Positions 52,468-60,031 of a stretch of DNA of 64,000 nucleotides are shown here, piece after piece; position 1 is the stretch's first letter; the number at the start of each line of letters is the position of its first letter. A program made the translations under genes and the position numbers. The stretch is from Fibrobacter intestinalis (GTDB lineage Bacteria; Fibrobacterota; Fibrobacteria; Fibrobacterales; Fibrobacteraceae), in assembly GCF_900167415.1 (NCBI RefSeq), contig NZ_FUWU01000002.1, forward strand, positions 1 to 64,000. Direction: 5' to 3'. Below the pieces are notes generated by a model. It was not told the DNA's origin. It saw only the letters and a list, made by a program, of their open reading frames with translations, and did not search any database.

Positions 52468-53114
52468 TCTTCCTCCACGACAAAAAAGCGGATGGTTTCC
52501 GAGGAATCCCGAAGGCCGTAGCCATCTTGAACAAAGACGCGGAAAGTATGGCTGCCCGCAGAAAATCCGGATTGGTATATTCGGGTCAGCGTGCCGACAG
52601 AAAAACGGGCGGAGTCCAATTCAAGAGTGAAAAAGAGAGAATCGTTTTGGTCGGGATCGGTTGCGGAATAGGCAAAAAGAAAAGCAGTTGTCACGTTTCC
52701 GCGGAGAGTGTCGCCGTTTGCGGGAATTGTCTTCGTGCTGATTTGGGGAGCGGTGTCAAAAACAAAGGAAAGGGGAAATGAAAGCGAGTTCCCGTAAGAA
52801 TCCTGAGCGACAAGGGTGTCGGGAACGCGGCTCGTATCCGTTTTGAATTGAGCGTTGCTGGCGAGGATTTTCCCGTTCGCTTTCCAAGAAAAGTGCAGAC
52901 TGTCTTCCAAGTAGGCGGGGGAGATTTTGGCTATGACGGAGAAGGAATCGTTCGGCGAAGCCTGTAATGTGGTTTTGCAAGGGGAACTGTTTTGAATGAG
53001 GCAAGCGGAAAGGGTGGGCGATTCCATCGATAAGACCGGCGAGTCCGGGACTTCTAAACACGCAAATAGAATCCCGCAGAACAGAAAAAGAAATATGAGC
53101 CGATCCAGAAACAT
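52464..53114 (-). CDS. Lipoprotein with PKD/Ig-like repeats (operon gene 1)
   Basis: 216 residues from ATG 53114, with AGGA close upstream. Lipobox LFACLEV (Cys19). Two beta-sandwich-like modules follow, the second with KTIPANGDTLRGNVTTAFLFAYSATDPDQNDSLFFTLELD and a closing FRVFVQDGYGLRDSSETIRFFVV. It has the same style as operon genes 2 and 3 but is shorter. First gene of a five-gene coupled operon. A farther upstream in-frame start would hide the signal peptide. Confidence 0.75.
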   Translation of the reverse strand: MFLDRLIFLFLFCGILFACLEVPDSPVLSMESPTLSACLIQNSSPCKTTLQASPNDSFSVIAKISPAYLEDSLHFSWKANGKILASNAQFKTDTSRVPDTLVAQDSYGNSLSFPLSFVFDTAPQISTKTIPANGDTLRGNVTTAFLFAYSATDPDQNDSLFFTLELDSARFSVGTLTRIYQSGFSAGSHTFRVFVQDGYGLRDSSETIRFFVVEEE

Positions 53115-53142
53115 ATTCCTAAAATAAATAATCAAAGCGGTT

Positions 53143-53351
53143 TCTAAAAATGTATTTTCAAAAATCGTAGTAGGCAAGCGGCTTGGGGCTAGTGAAAAGT
53201 TGGGAACTTATATACAAAACTCCACCCGATTTACTTGGTTGGTGTGCTTCGACAGGCGGTTCCTGAGTTTATCGAAGGGCAGGGACCAGTTAAGAGTTGA
53301 GAGTTGGGAGTTGGAACTGAGAATTAAGAACTAAGAACTGATAACTGAAAA
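53143..53351. repeat. Dispersed repeat plus heptanucleotide array
   Basis: The 250 bp between the envelope operon and nth hold no gene. TCTAAAAATG (53143) followed by TATTTTCAAAAATCG matches the left end of the element at 8215. A core repeat of the form CCTGAG..TATCGAAGG lies near 53262-53278. From 53288 to about 53351 a run of nine heptamers follows: four of the AGTTnnG type and then about five of the ACTnAnA type. No matching right end TTTTTAGA was found for this copy. Confidence 0.65.
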
Positions 53352-53364
53352 TGATTCCTAACCA

Positions 53365-53994
53365 CTAGTCTTTGCGGTATTCGATTCGGCTGCAAATCGG
53401 GCATTTTTCAGGAATGTGCCCCCGGGCGGGGCAATAGGATCTGCCGAAATAAATCATTTGCAGATGCCGCCGGTTCCATTCATCTTTGGGAAAAAGTTTT
53501 TTCAAATCGGCTTCTGTTTTTTGGACGGATGAACCGTCAGAAAGTTTCCAGCGGTTGGCGAGTCGATGGATGTGGGTATCTACGGGAAAGGCGGGAACGC
53601 CGAATGCTTGGCTCATGATGACGCTGGCCGTTTTATGGCCGACTCCGGGAAGGCTTTCTAAATCTTCAAAAGTGCGGGGGACTTCGCCGTCAAAACGCTC
53701 CAGAAGCATTTGTGACAACGCTTTGATGTGTTTGCTTTTTGCAGGAGCAAGTCCGCAAGGGCGGATGATTTCTTCGATTTTTTCTGTCGGGATTTGCGCC
53801 ATTTTTTGAGGGGTGTCTGCCAGAGCGAACAAGGTCGGCGAAATCGCATTGACTTTTTTATCGGTGCATTGCGCGCTCAAAAGAACAGCGATCAGAAAAG
53901 TAAATGTGTTGGAAAAGTTCAAGGGGATGGCAGGCTCGGGATAGAGCTCATCCAAGATGTTTCCGATGAATTTGGCGCGTTCCTTTCGAGTCAT
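53365..53994 (-). CDS. nth: Endonuclease III, DNA glycosylase/AP lyase
   Basis: 209 residues. Base-excision repair enzyme for oxidised pyrimidines. Helix-hairpin-helix LPGVGHKTA at 115-123 with catalytic Lys121 and Asp139 (PVDTHIHR), matching E. coli Lys120 and Asp138. ATG 53994 overlaps the cysE stop (ATGA). Odd point: the C-terminal iron-sulfur loop has Cys188, Cys198 and Cys201 but Arg (207) where the fourth Cys should be, and the first spacing is 9 rather than 6. The [4Fe-4S] cluster may be altered or absent. Confidence 0.93.
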   Translation of the reverse strand: MTRKERAKFIGNILDELYPEPAIPLNFSNTFTFLIAVLLSAQCTDKKVNAISPTLFALADTPQKMAQIPTEKIEEIIRPCGLAPAKSKHIKALSQMLLERFDGEVPRTFEDLESLPGVGHKTASVIMSQAFGVPAFPVDTHIHRLANRWKLSDGSSVQKTEADLKKLFPKDEWNRRHLQMIYFGRSYCPARGHIPEKCPICSRIEYRKD

Positions 53995-54821
53995 TTGGCG
54001 GCGGTTTGTTTGCTGGAAAAATCGCGGGTAAAGTCCTGCTTCATTTCGAGGCTGGGCAGTGCGCAATCCGGATGTCCTATTTTAATGGCGGGAACTCCGG
54101 CAACGGTTACATGGGGAGGCACATCGTTGAGGACGACGGCACCGGCTCCGATTTTTGCGCCTTTACCGATATGGATATTGCCAAGAAGCTGCGCATGGGC
54201 TCCAATCATCACGCCATCGCTCACTTTCGGGTGCCTGTTTCCGGAGTCCTTTCCGGTTCCGCCCAGAGTGACGCCGTGTAAAATGGAGACGTCGTTTCCG
54301 ATGCGGGCGGTTTCACCGATAACCAGATTGGTGGCGTGGTCCAAAAGAATGCCCCGTCCGATTTTTGCTGCCGGATGAATATCGACGGCGAATTTCTGGC
54401 TAATCAGGCTTTGCAACATTTCCGCCAAAAAGAAGCGGTTGTTTTTCCAAAAGACGTGTGCAATGCGATAGGCTTGCAACGCTTGGTATCCTTTGAAAAA
54501 AAGGAGTGGCTCCAGCATGGACTTGCAAGCGGGATCTCGATTGAGAGTGGCTTGCAAATCGGCTGCGGAATCTTCGGCGAGGGAAGGATTTTCCTGGTAG
54601 GCGCGAATAAAGAGAATTTCCAGTTGGGAGCGGCTGAGGAAAGAGCTGGCGAGTTTACGCGAAAGACCGACGGCGAGGATTTCCGAAAATGAGCTGCGAA
54701 AAACGATCTGCTCGTCGAGAACGGATTTGAGCAGCGGTTCCGAGGAGGAAAGCGCAAGCGCTTCTTTTACCAGGGCGGAAAAGATTTCTTTGGAAATTTC
54801 TTTAGAAGTTTCTTTGGGCAT
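53991..54821 (-). CDS. cysE: Serine O-acetyltransferase
   Basis: Makes O-acetylserine from serine and acetyl-CoA for cysteine synthesis; 276 residues. N-terminal helical domain (about 1-140), then a left-handed beta-helix of hexapeptide repeats (IHPAAKIGRGILLDHATNLVIGETARIGNDVSILHGVTLGG...), with the active-site Asp-His region LLDHAT and ILHGVTLGG. ATG 54821 has GGAG 8 bp upstream. The start is unusually Lys/Glu/Ser-rich (KETSKEISKEI). It is coupled to nth downstream. Confidence 0.94.
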   Translation of the reverse strand: MPKETSKEISKEIFSALVKEALALSSSEPLLKSVLDEQIVFRSSFSEILAVGLSRKLASSFLSRSQLEILFIRAYQENPSLAEDSAADLQATLNRDPACKSMLEPLLFFKGYQALQAYRIAHVFWKNNRFFLAEMLQSLISQKFAVDIHPAAKIGRGILLDHATNLVIGETARIGNDVSILHGVTLGGTGKDSGNRHPKVSDGVMIGAHAQLLGNIHIGKGAKIGAGAVVLNDVPPHVTVAGVPAIKIGHPDCALPSLEMKQDFTRDFSSKQTAAK

Positions 54822-54836
54822 CGATCGTCTCCTGCC

Positions 54837-55208
54837 TTAAAATGCGGGCGGATTAAATTTAGAAAAAGCCGAAAAGAATCCGTTGCTTCCCAATTTTTTC
54901 AAGACTTCCAAAGCTTTGTTCGATGGAATCTGCGGAATCAGCTCGACGATTTTTGGCGGCAAGGGCTTTTTCAGTTGAAATTCTTTGGGAATGGAATCAT
55001 TGCGGGAAAGCTGCCAAAGAATGGCGAGCTTCTGTAAAAAATCTCCCCAAGGAAAAGCGTCTCGTTCCGAGAAATGGATTTCTGCCGGGAGAATGCTGTC
55101 GCGGGCTTCGGCGATGGCGACGTCGGGGTAGCCCATTCGAACGAGGGTCATCTGGCGAGGGATATTGTTTGTCGCAGCCTGTGGCGGAATTTGTAAAATC
55201 AGTTCCAT
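54837..55208 (-). CDS. Hypothetical protein, 123 residues
   Basis: ATG 55208 lies 20 bp after the amidase gene and the stop is 15 bp before cysE, so it fits a four-gene operon. It starts MELILQIPPQ and contains no signal peptide or membrane helix; Pro and Leu are frequent. No family recognised and no clear ribosome site. The reading frame is also open upstream into the amidase gene, but that part is antisense-frame noise. Real by position and codon pattern, function unknown. Confidence 0.6.
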   Translation of the reverse strand: MELILQIPPQAATNNIPRQMTLVRMGYPDVAIAEARDSILPAEIHFSERDAFPWGDFLQKLAILWQLSRNDSIPKEFQLKKPLPPKIVELIPQIPSNKALEVLKKLGSNGFFSAFSKFNPPAF

Positions 55209-55227
55209 AAAATATCGGGTGGTGGTT

Positions 55228-55989
55228 TTAAATTTCGGGAAGGGGCAGCGGAAATGCTTGGCGAGCGCAGAGGACGTCGTTTGCCGAGAGTTCCACGGAA
55301 AAAATTTTTTCTTCGTGGTTGGCGACGAGAAGTTCGTTGCCGTTCGGATCAAAAGCGCAGCTGCTCGCGAATGCGCTCCCGGCTCTAGCGCAAGCGAGAA
55401 CAAAGCATTGGTTTTCAATAGCTCTTGCCCGTAACAGCGTTTTGAAATGCGTGTCGCGGCTCTGCGGCCATTCCGCTTGGACAATGAAAAGAGAGGCGCC
55501 CGCTTTGCGGGCTTTCCGAAAATCTTCTGGAAATCGCAGGTCAAAGCAGATAAAGGGGAATGCGCAAAATCCTTCCCAAAAAAAGGAATCGCTTTCTGTT
55601 CCCGGCGCAAAAAGAGTGGCTTCGTCAGCAAAAGGATGGTGCTTACGGTAAATGGCGAGCGGATTTTCTCCCGTGGCTGCAAAGGCGGCAGTCCAATTTC
55701 GAAAACGGAAATCGCTTTGCGAAAAATTCTCGATTCCCCCGCCTAACACGGTACATTGTGTTTCTTTTGCCAAGTCCTGTAAAAAGCGAAAAGTCGGAAA
55801 TTCGGGCGAGACGTTTTCCGCTAGTTCTTGGGAGGGACGAGTCAAAAAGCCCGTGGCGAACATTTCCGGAAAGACGAGAAGGCTTCCCGGTCGGGGAGCT
55901 TCTTTTGAAATCAGGGAACGGGCGTGTTCAAAAGTTCGCTGTTTGCCGTTTCTGTCGGGTTGCATTTGGATGAGGTATGCGGTTGCCAT
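55228..55989 (-). CDS. Carbon-nitrogen hydrolase (nitrilase superfamily, omega-amidase-like)
   Basis: 253 residues, cytoplasmic. The catalytic triad is visible: Glu42 (VFPEMFATGF), Lys116 (YRKHHPF) and Cys148 (FICFDLRFPE). The pattern around Cys fits omega-amidase/YafV-like enzymes that hydrolyse 2-oxoglutaramate or similar amides. First gene of a minus-strand set amidase, 123-aa protein, cysE, nth; divergent from the TonB-type receptor with 40 bp between starts. Confidence 0.88.
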   Translation of the reverse strand: MATAYLIQMQPDRNGKQRTFEHARSLISKEAPRPGSLLVFPEMFATGFLTRPSQELAENVSPEFPTFRFLQDLAKETQCTVLGGGIENFSQSDFRFRNWTAAFAATGENPLAIYRKHHPFADEATLFAPGTESDSFFWEGFCAFPFICFDLRFPEDFRKARKAGASLFIVQAEWPQSRDTHFKTLLRARAIENQCFVLACARAGSAFASSCAFDPNGNELLVANHEEKIFSVELSANDVLCARQAFPLPLPEI

Positions 55990-56029
55990 TTTTCTTAAGG
56001 TAGAAATTTTATATTTTGGGCAATACGCT

Positions 56030-58387
56030 ATGCTGAAACGAATTTTACCCTTTTTTGTTTTGCTCCTGTCCGCTGGGGTTTTTGCTGCCCCGACGCAGAT
56101 AATTGGAACGGTTTTGGAATCTGAAACGGATCATCCCTTGTCCTCGGTCTCTATTTTGTATGAATCGGGGCGTTCTTTGGGGGAAACCGATGGGAGAGGA
56201 CGCTTTGAATTGACGGCGGATTCTCGTCATGCCAAGCTGATTTTTGCCAAGGACGGCTTTGACACGTTGCACGTTTCGCTGGACGATTTTGCCGATTTGC
56301 TGGATATTGTTGTCGTGATGCACACCAATGTGCGGAATTTGGGGGAAAGCACGGTTATTGGCGGCGGCACCAAGGCGGAGTGGCAGGAGCCTTCGCATAT
56401 TTCGGTGGAGCAGCTCGAAGATGTTTCGGGAATGCGTTTTGACATTGCGGAACTTCTGGGCTCTGTCGAGGGTATTTCCGGGCAAAAGGATTTTTCGAGC
56501 GATTTCTTTTACGACGGCTCCCGGGCGGATGAAGTCGGCTATCACCTGGGGCGTTTGCGTATTCCCAATATGCGCCATCTGGATATCGGTTTTCCGGGGA
56601 ATCTTTCGGTCATCAACCCGCATCTGCTCAGTTCCATTGCCGTTTACGATAATTACGGAGAAGGACCTGTGGGGCAAGGCCTTGCCACTTCCGTCGATTA
56701 TATTCCGGAGACCCTTTCAGGCGAAGATTTTGTCTTTGGCGTTTCGGCGGGGACGACCATGCGCGAAATCACCGTGGGCGGGCCGTTCCTTTTTTGGGAT
56801 TCGTTCCGTTTCAGTTTCCGCTGGCTGGACGGGGAAATGCTCAAGAACATGGGCGAAAAGTTTTTCACGGAATTTCGGAAGCGGGATTCAAACTGCGATG
56901 AATGCTCCACAGAAGGTTCGGATTCTTTCGACTTGACTTCTTTCGATCTGTTTGCCCAGCTGGCCGGGCACGATTCGCTGGAAAATCGCTGGATGGTGAA
57001 TAGCATTTACAGCCGCGACGAATATGTGGTTCGGCAAGATACGACGACGGCTTTGGAAACTTCAAACAGCGTGGATATTGTCCGTGGACAGCGCACTTAC
57101 GGCGTTCTGGGACTGGAATACCAGTCGCGTTTTGGCACCAGCTTCCATGCGGGTGTCGTGCGGGAAGAGGCGTCCGACACACTCCGGGATACGACCGGAT
57201 TTCGGAAAGATGCTCTGGCGGAAAACGCTGCGTTTATCGACGGTTATGAACAGGACAAGACGACTTTCACTTTGGGCGCGGACAAGCCTTTTCCCGGCAG
57301 CCTTTGGGGGGCGAAACTTTCTGGGGCGTTGCTTTACGAGCACCACATTGTGACGCGGAAATGGCCCGATTTTTCCAAGACGCAGAAAACGGAAGTCCAG
57401 GCGAATGTCCTTTCGGGAACCAGCCGGATGACGTGGACGACCAATGCCCAAAAAACGATTTTTGCTTTTGGCGCGGTCGCCGATTTTGACGGTAACGGCT
57501 CTCCGATGGTTTCTTTGGATTTCGACAGAAATCTCTCTGCGGGAACGCCGGGAATCGCTGCGGGAGAAGGATTCCGGATTTTTGGAAATGCCGCTTGGCG
57601 TGGAGACTGGCGTGAAAAATGGAACGACGGAGAACTTGAAAGCGGCATTGTAACCGGTTCTTCGGCAAAATTGGGGGTGGGCTTTTCGCAAAAACGCATT
57701 AGCCTAAGCGCTCATGGATTTGGTCGTTACTACTTGAATCCGGAGTTGCCGGTGCCTTTGGCGTATGCGCACTACCGGGAACTTTCCGAAGCGGACTACG
57801 CTTGGGTGCTGGGAGCTGCCGCCAAGTTGGAAGCGCGCACATTGCACCATTTTGCGCTGGGGCTGAATGCGACGACGGTTTACGGTGAATACGCTTTGGA
57901 CGACGGACGATCCCTTCCTTGGGAAGCGAATTCCCGTTTAGACATGGCGACTTCGGTTCGCTACTATCCACGCAAGGATTCTTTGATTTCGGTCATTCTC
58001 ACTCATCATGTCGGCTGGCATCGTCCGCTGTATTATTATAAGGTAAAGCCTTCAAATTCCGCGACCCAGACCCTAGGCACTCGGGAAATCCACGACTACA
58101 ATGAATTTGCGGATTTGTTCCGGACGGACGTTCGGGTCAATCTGGATTTGCCCGGACACATTTTCTTTTTCCGAAAAGTCCGTTTTTATGTGGAAGCGGA
58201 CAATGTGTTTTCGGCGTTGGATTCGGGCTCGTTTAAATTTCTGGGTTCCGACAATTACCGGGAGCGTTCGCAGGTCACACGGGATAAGGATGGCAGAACT
58301 TCAAACGGCTACGATGTGATTCCCTTTATGGCGAAAGGAATGGGGCTTTATTTGCAATTCGGAGTCGAGGCGAACTTTGCCATTTAG
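56030..58387 (+). CDS. TonB-dependent receptor-like outer-membrane protein
   Basis: 785 residues. Signal peptide about 1-19 (FVLLLSAGVFAAP); a CarboxypepD-regulatory-like domain at about 22-100 (GTVLESETDHPLSSVSILYE, GETDGRGRFELTA); a plug-like region at about 110-225 (DIAELLGSVEGISG, LLSSIAVYDNYGEGPVGQGLATSVDYIPE); then a long barrel with aromatic-rich strands. A distinct TonB box was not found. No ribosome site precedes ATG 56030; TATATT at 56010-56015 would give a leader of only about 8 nt. Ligand unknown; the coupled dipeptidase downstream hints at cell-wall peptides, but that is a guess. Confidence 0.8.
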   Translation: MLKRILPFFVLLLSAGVFAAPTQIIGTVLESETDHPLSSVSILYESGRSLGETDGRGRFELTADSRHAKLIFAKDGFDTLHVSLDDFADLLDIVVVMHTNVRNLGESTVIGGGTKAEWQEPSHISVEQLEDVSGMRFDIAELLGSVEGISGQKDFSSDFFYDGSRADEVGYHLGRLRIPNMRHLDIGFPGNLSVINPHLLSSIAVYDNYGEGPVGQGLATSVDYIPETLSGEDFVFGVSAGTTMREITVGGPFLFWDSFRFSFRWLDGEMLKNMGEKFFTEFRKRDSNCDECSTEGSDSFDLTSFDLFAQLAGHDSLENRWMVNSIYSRDEYVVRQDTTTALETSNSVDIVRGQRTYGVLGLEYQSRFGTSFHAGVVREEASDTLRDTTGFRKDALAENAAFIDGYEQDKTTFTLGADKPFPGSLWGAKLSGALLYEHHIVTRKWPDFSKTQKTEVQANVLSGTSRMTWTTNAQKTIFAFGAVADFDGNGSPMVSLDFDRNLSAGTPGIAAGEGFRIFGNAAWRGDWREKWNDGELESGIVTGSSAKLGVGFSQKRISLSAHGFGRYYLNPELPVPLAYAHYRELSEADYAWVLGAAAKLEARTLHHFALGLNATTVYGEYALDDGRSLPWEANSRLDMATSVRYYPRKDSLISVILTHHVGWHRPLYYYKVKPSNSATQTLGTREIHDYNEFADLFRTDVRVNLDLPGHIFFFRKVRFYVEADNVFSALDSGSFKFLGSDNYRERSQVTRDKDGRTSNGYDVIPFMAKGMGLYLQFGVEANFAI

Positions 58388-59099
58388 CCGTTCGCTCTGG
58401 CTCTTGCTGCTTTCTTTGTTTGCCGTTTCTTCGGCAAAAGAAAAAGTGTTTGAACCGCGCCGCCCGGAAAAACCGCTCCGCTTTTGTGGGGAATATGCGA
58501 AATGGGAAAACTATGTGAAAGGGGACTCCTCCTATGTGGACTTGTCCGCATTTCCGGTTCGTTTGGATTTGCGCTATGCGACATTTCACAATATCTCCGG
58601 GCATGATTTGTATTGCGGGGCGGAACGGGCGTATTTAAAGTCGATGGCTGCAGAAAAACTTCGCAAGGCCATTGGCCTGTTGCAAAAAGAACATCCCGAA
58701 TTGCGGTTTGTCATTTTCGATGCCGCACGTCCGGTTTATGCGCAGGCGCAGCTTCGAAAAGTTGTTGCGGGAACGCCATTCTCCGACTATGTTTCCAATC
58801 CGGTGCGGGGAAGCGTCCATAATTTTGGTCTGGCGTTGGATTTGACCCTTGCCGATTCGAGCGGAACCCTTTTGGATATGGGAACGGATTTTGATTCCTT
58901 TGAAGATCGGGCGGGAGAACGAGGGGAGGCTGCGGCACTCCAAAAGGGAACTTTGACGGCGGCGCAGGTGGAAAACCGCAAAATTTTACGCCGGATAATG
59001 AAAAAAGCGGGATTCATCCCGCTGCCTTCCGAGTGGTGGCATTTCAATGCCATCCCCTCTAAAACGATTCGGGCAACTGGCGAATTGCCGCCCTTTTAA
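58377..59099 (+). CDS. VanX/DdpX-family D-alanyl-D-alanine dipeptidase
   Basis: 240 residues from TTG 58377, which lies inside the end of the receptor gene, with GAGG 6 bp upstream. Signal peptide 1-20, so exported, unlike cytoplasmic VanX. Zinc ligands His148, Asp155 (SVHNFGLALD) and His222 with catalytic Glu219 (EWWHF) have the family spacing; Arg118 (DAARP) fits the transition-state Arg. It hydrolyses D-Ala-D-Ala or related wall peptides. Periplasmic placement suggests turnover of peptidoglycan fragments rather than vancomycin resistance; no vanH or vanA is nearby. Its 3' end overlaps the convergent Sua5-family gene by 41 bp. Confidence 0.88.
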   Translation: MPFSRSLWLLLLSLFAVSSAKEKVFEPRRPEKPLRFCGEYAKWENYVKGDSSYVDLSAFPVRLDLRYATFHNISGHDLYCGAERAYLKSMAAEKLRKAIGLLQKEHPELRFVIFDAARPVYAQAQLRKVVAGTPFSDYVSNPVRGSVHNFGLALDLTLADSSGTLLDMGTDFDSFEDRAGERGEAAALQKGTLTAAQVENRKILRRIMKKAGFIPLPSEWWHFNAIPSKTIRATGELPPF

Positions 59100-60030
59100 G
59101 CCTGTCGTTGCAGGCGATTCCCACGCCTTCGTTTGGAATGGGATCCACCAGAATCAAGCGGTTTTCCGCTTTGTCCAGCAGACGCATAAACGCATAAAGA
59201 TTCGCGGCGGCTTCTTTTACATCTCCGGATTCCGAAAGATTTAAAGTCGGGGGGATTGCCGACGTTTGATGCCCGAACGCAATGCGTACGGTGCCGCTTG
59301 GAAGTTTGGCATTCTGAGGAAGCTCTCCGTAAAAGAGGGGAACTTGCGGACGGTAATGGCGGTCGATCATTCCGGGGGCGAGCATCGGGCCTTTCGGATT
59401 GGATTTGGATTCTCGAATCGAAACGCTGCCGGTGACTTTCTGAATCATTTCGGGAGTAATTCCGCCGGGTCGTAGGATGACGGGAGTTTTTTCCGTAAAG
59501 GCGACAATGGTGCTTTCGACTCCGACTCCGCATGGTCCGCCATCAACAATGCCGTCAATGAGTTCGCCGAGTTGTTCCGCCACGTGTTCTGCCGAAGTGG
59601 GACTGACGTGCTGAAATAAATTGGCGCTGGGAGCTGCGAGCGGGACTTTTGCCAGCCGGATGATTTGCTGGGCAATGGGGTGGCTGGGAAAGCGTACGGC
59701 AACAGTGGGAAGTCCGCTGGTCGCCAGATCCGGAATCCGCTCCGTTTTGGGCAGCACGAGGGTCAAGGGTCCCGGCCAATAGGCTTCTGCCAGTTTTTTT
59801 GCCATCTCGGGGATTTCGGACGCCACGTTGGAAAGTTCTTCCAGCGCGGCGATATGCACAATCAGCGGATCAAAATGCGGACGCTTTTTGGCTTCAAAAA
59901 TTTTGGCAAGGGCTTTTGCATCGTAAGCGTTTCCCGCAAGTCCGTAAACGGTTTCCGTCGGGATTGCCACAATGCCGCCGTTTTGCAAAATGCGAGCGGC
60001 GGCTTCGGGAGTTGTCCAAGGAGGATACAT
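59059..60030 (-). CDS. Threonylcarbamoyl-AMP synthase (Sua5/YwlC family)
   Basis: Makes the threonylcarbamoyl-AMP intermediate for t6A37 on tRNAs; 323 residues, the two-domain Sua5 type rather than short TsaC. Motifs: GGIVAIPTETVYGLAGNA, KRPHFDPLIVHI, WPGPLTLVLPK, VPLAAPSANLFQHVSPT, GVGVESTIVAF and ILRPGGITPE in the catalytic domain; a C-terminal Sua5 domain ends in CNDRLKRAA. ATG 60030 immediately follows the DUF349 stop. The last 41 bp overlap the convergent dipeptidase gene. Confidence 0.93.
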   Translation of the reverse strand: MYPPWTTPEAAARILQNGGIVAIPTETVYGLAGNAYDAKALAKIFEAKKRPHFDPLIVHIAALEELSNVASEIPEMAKKLAEAYWPGPLTLVLPKTERIPDLATSGLPTVAVRFPSHPIAQQIIRLAKVPLAAPSANLFQHVSPTSAEHVAEQLGELIDGIVDGGPCGVGVESTIVAFTEKTPVILRPGGITPEMIQKVTGSVSIRESKSNPKGPMLAPGMIDRHYRPQVPLFYGELPQNAKLPSGTVRIAFGHQTSAIPPTLNLSESGDVKEAAANLYAFMRLLDKAENRLILVDPIPNEGVGIACNDRLKRAAIRQLPESF

Positions 60031-60031
60031 T

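Noticed and set aside
40000-53000. Prophage, genomic island or defence cluster in the accessory stretch
   Set aside because: No integrase, transposase, phage structural, nuclease or toxin motifs were recognised among the genes, and no att-like flanking repeats were seen.
58377-59099. Vancomycin-resistance gene
   Set aside because: The protein carries a signal peptide and no vanH, vanA or regulator neighbours are present; a wall-peptide turnover role is more likely.
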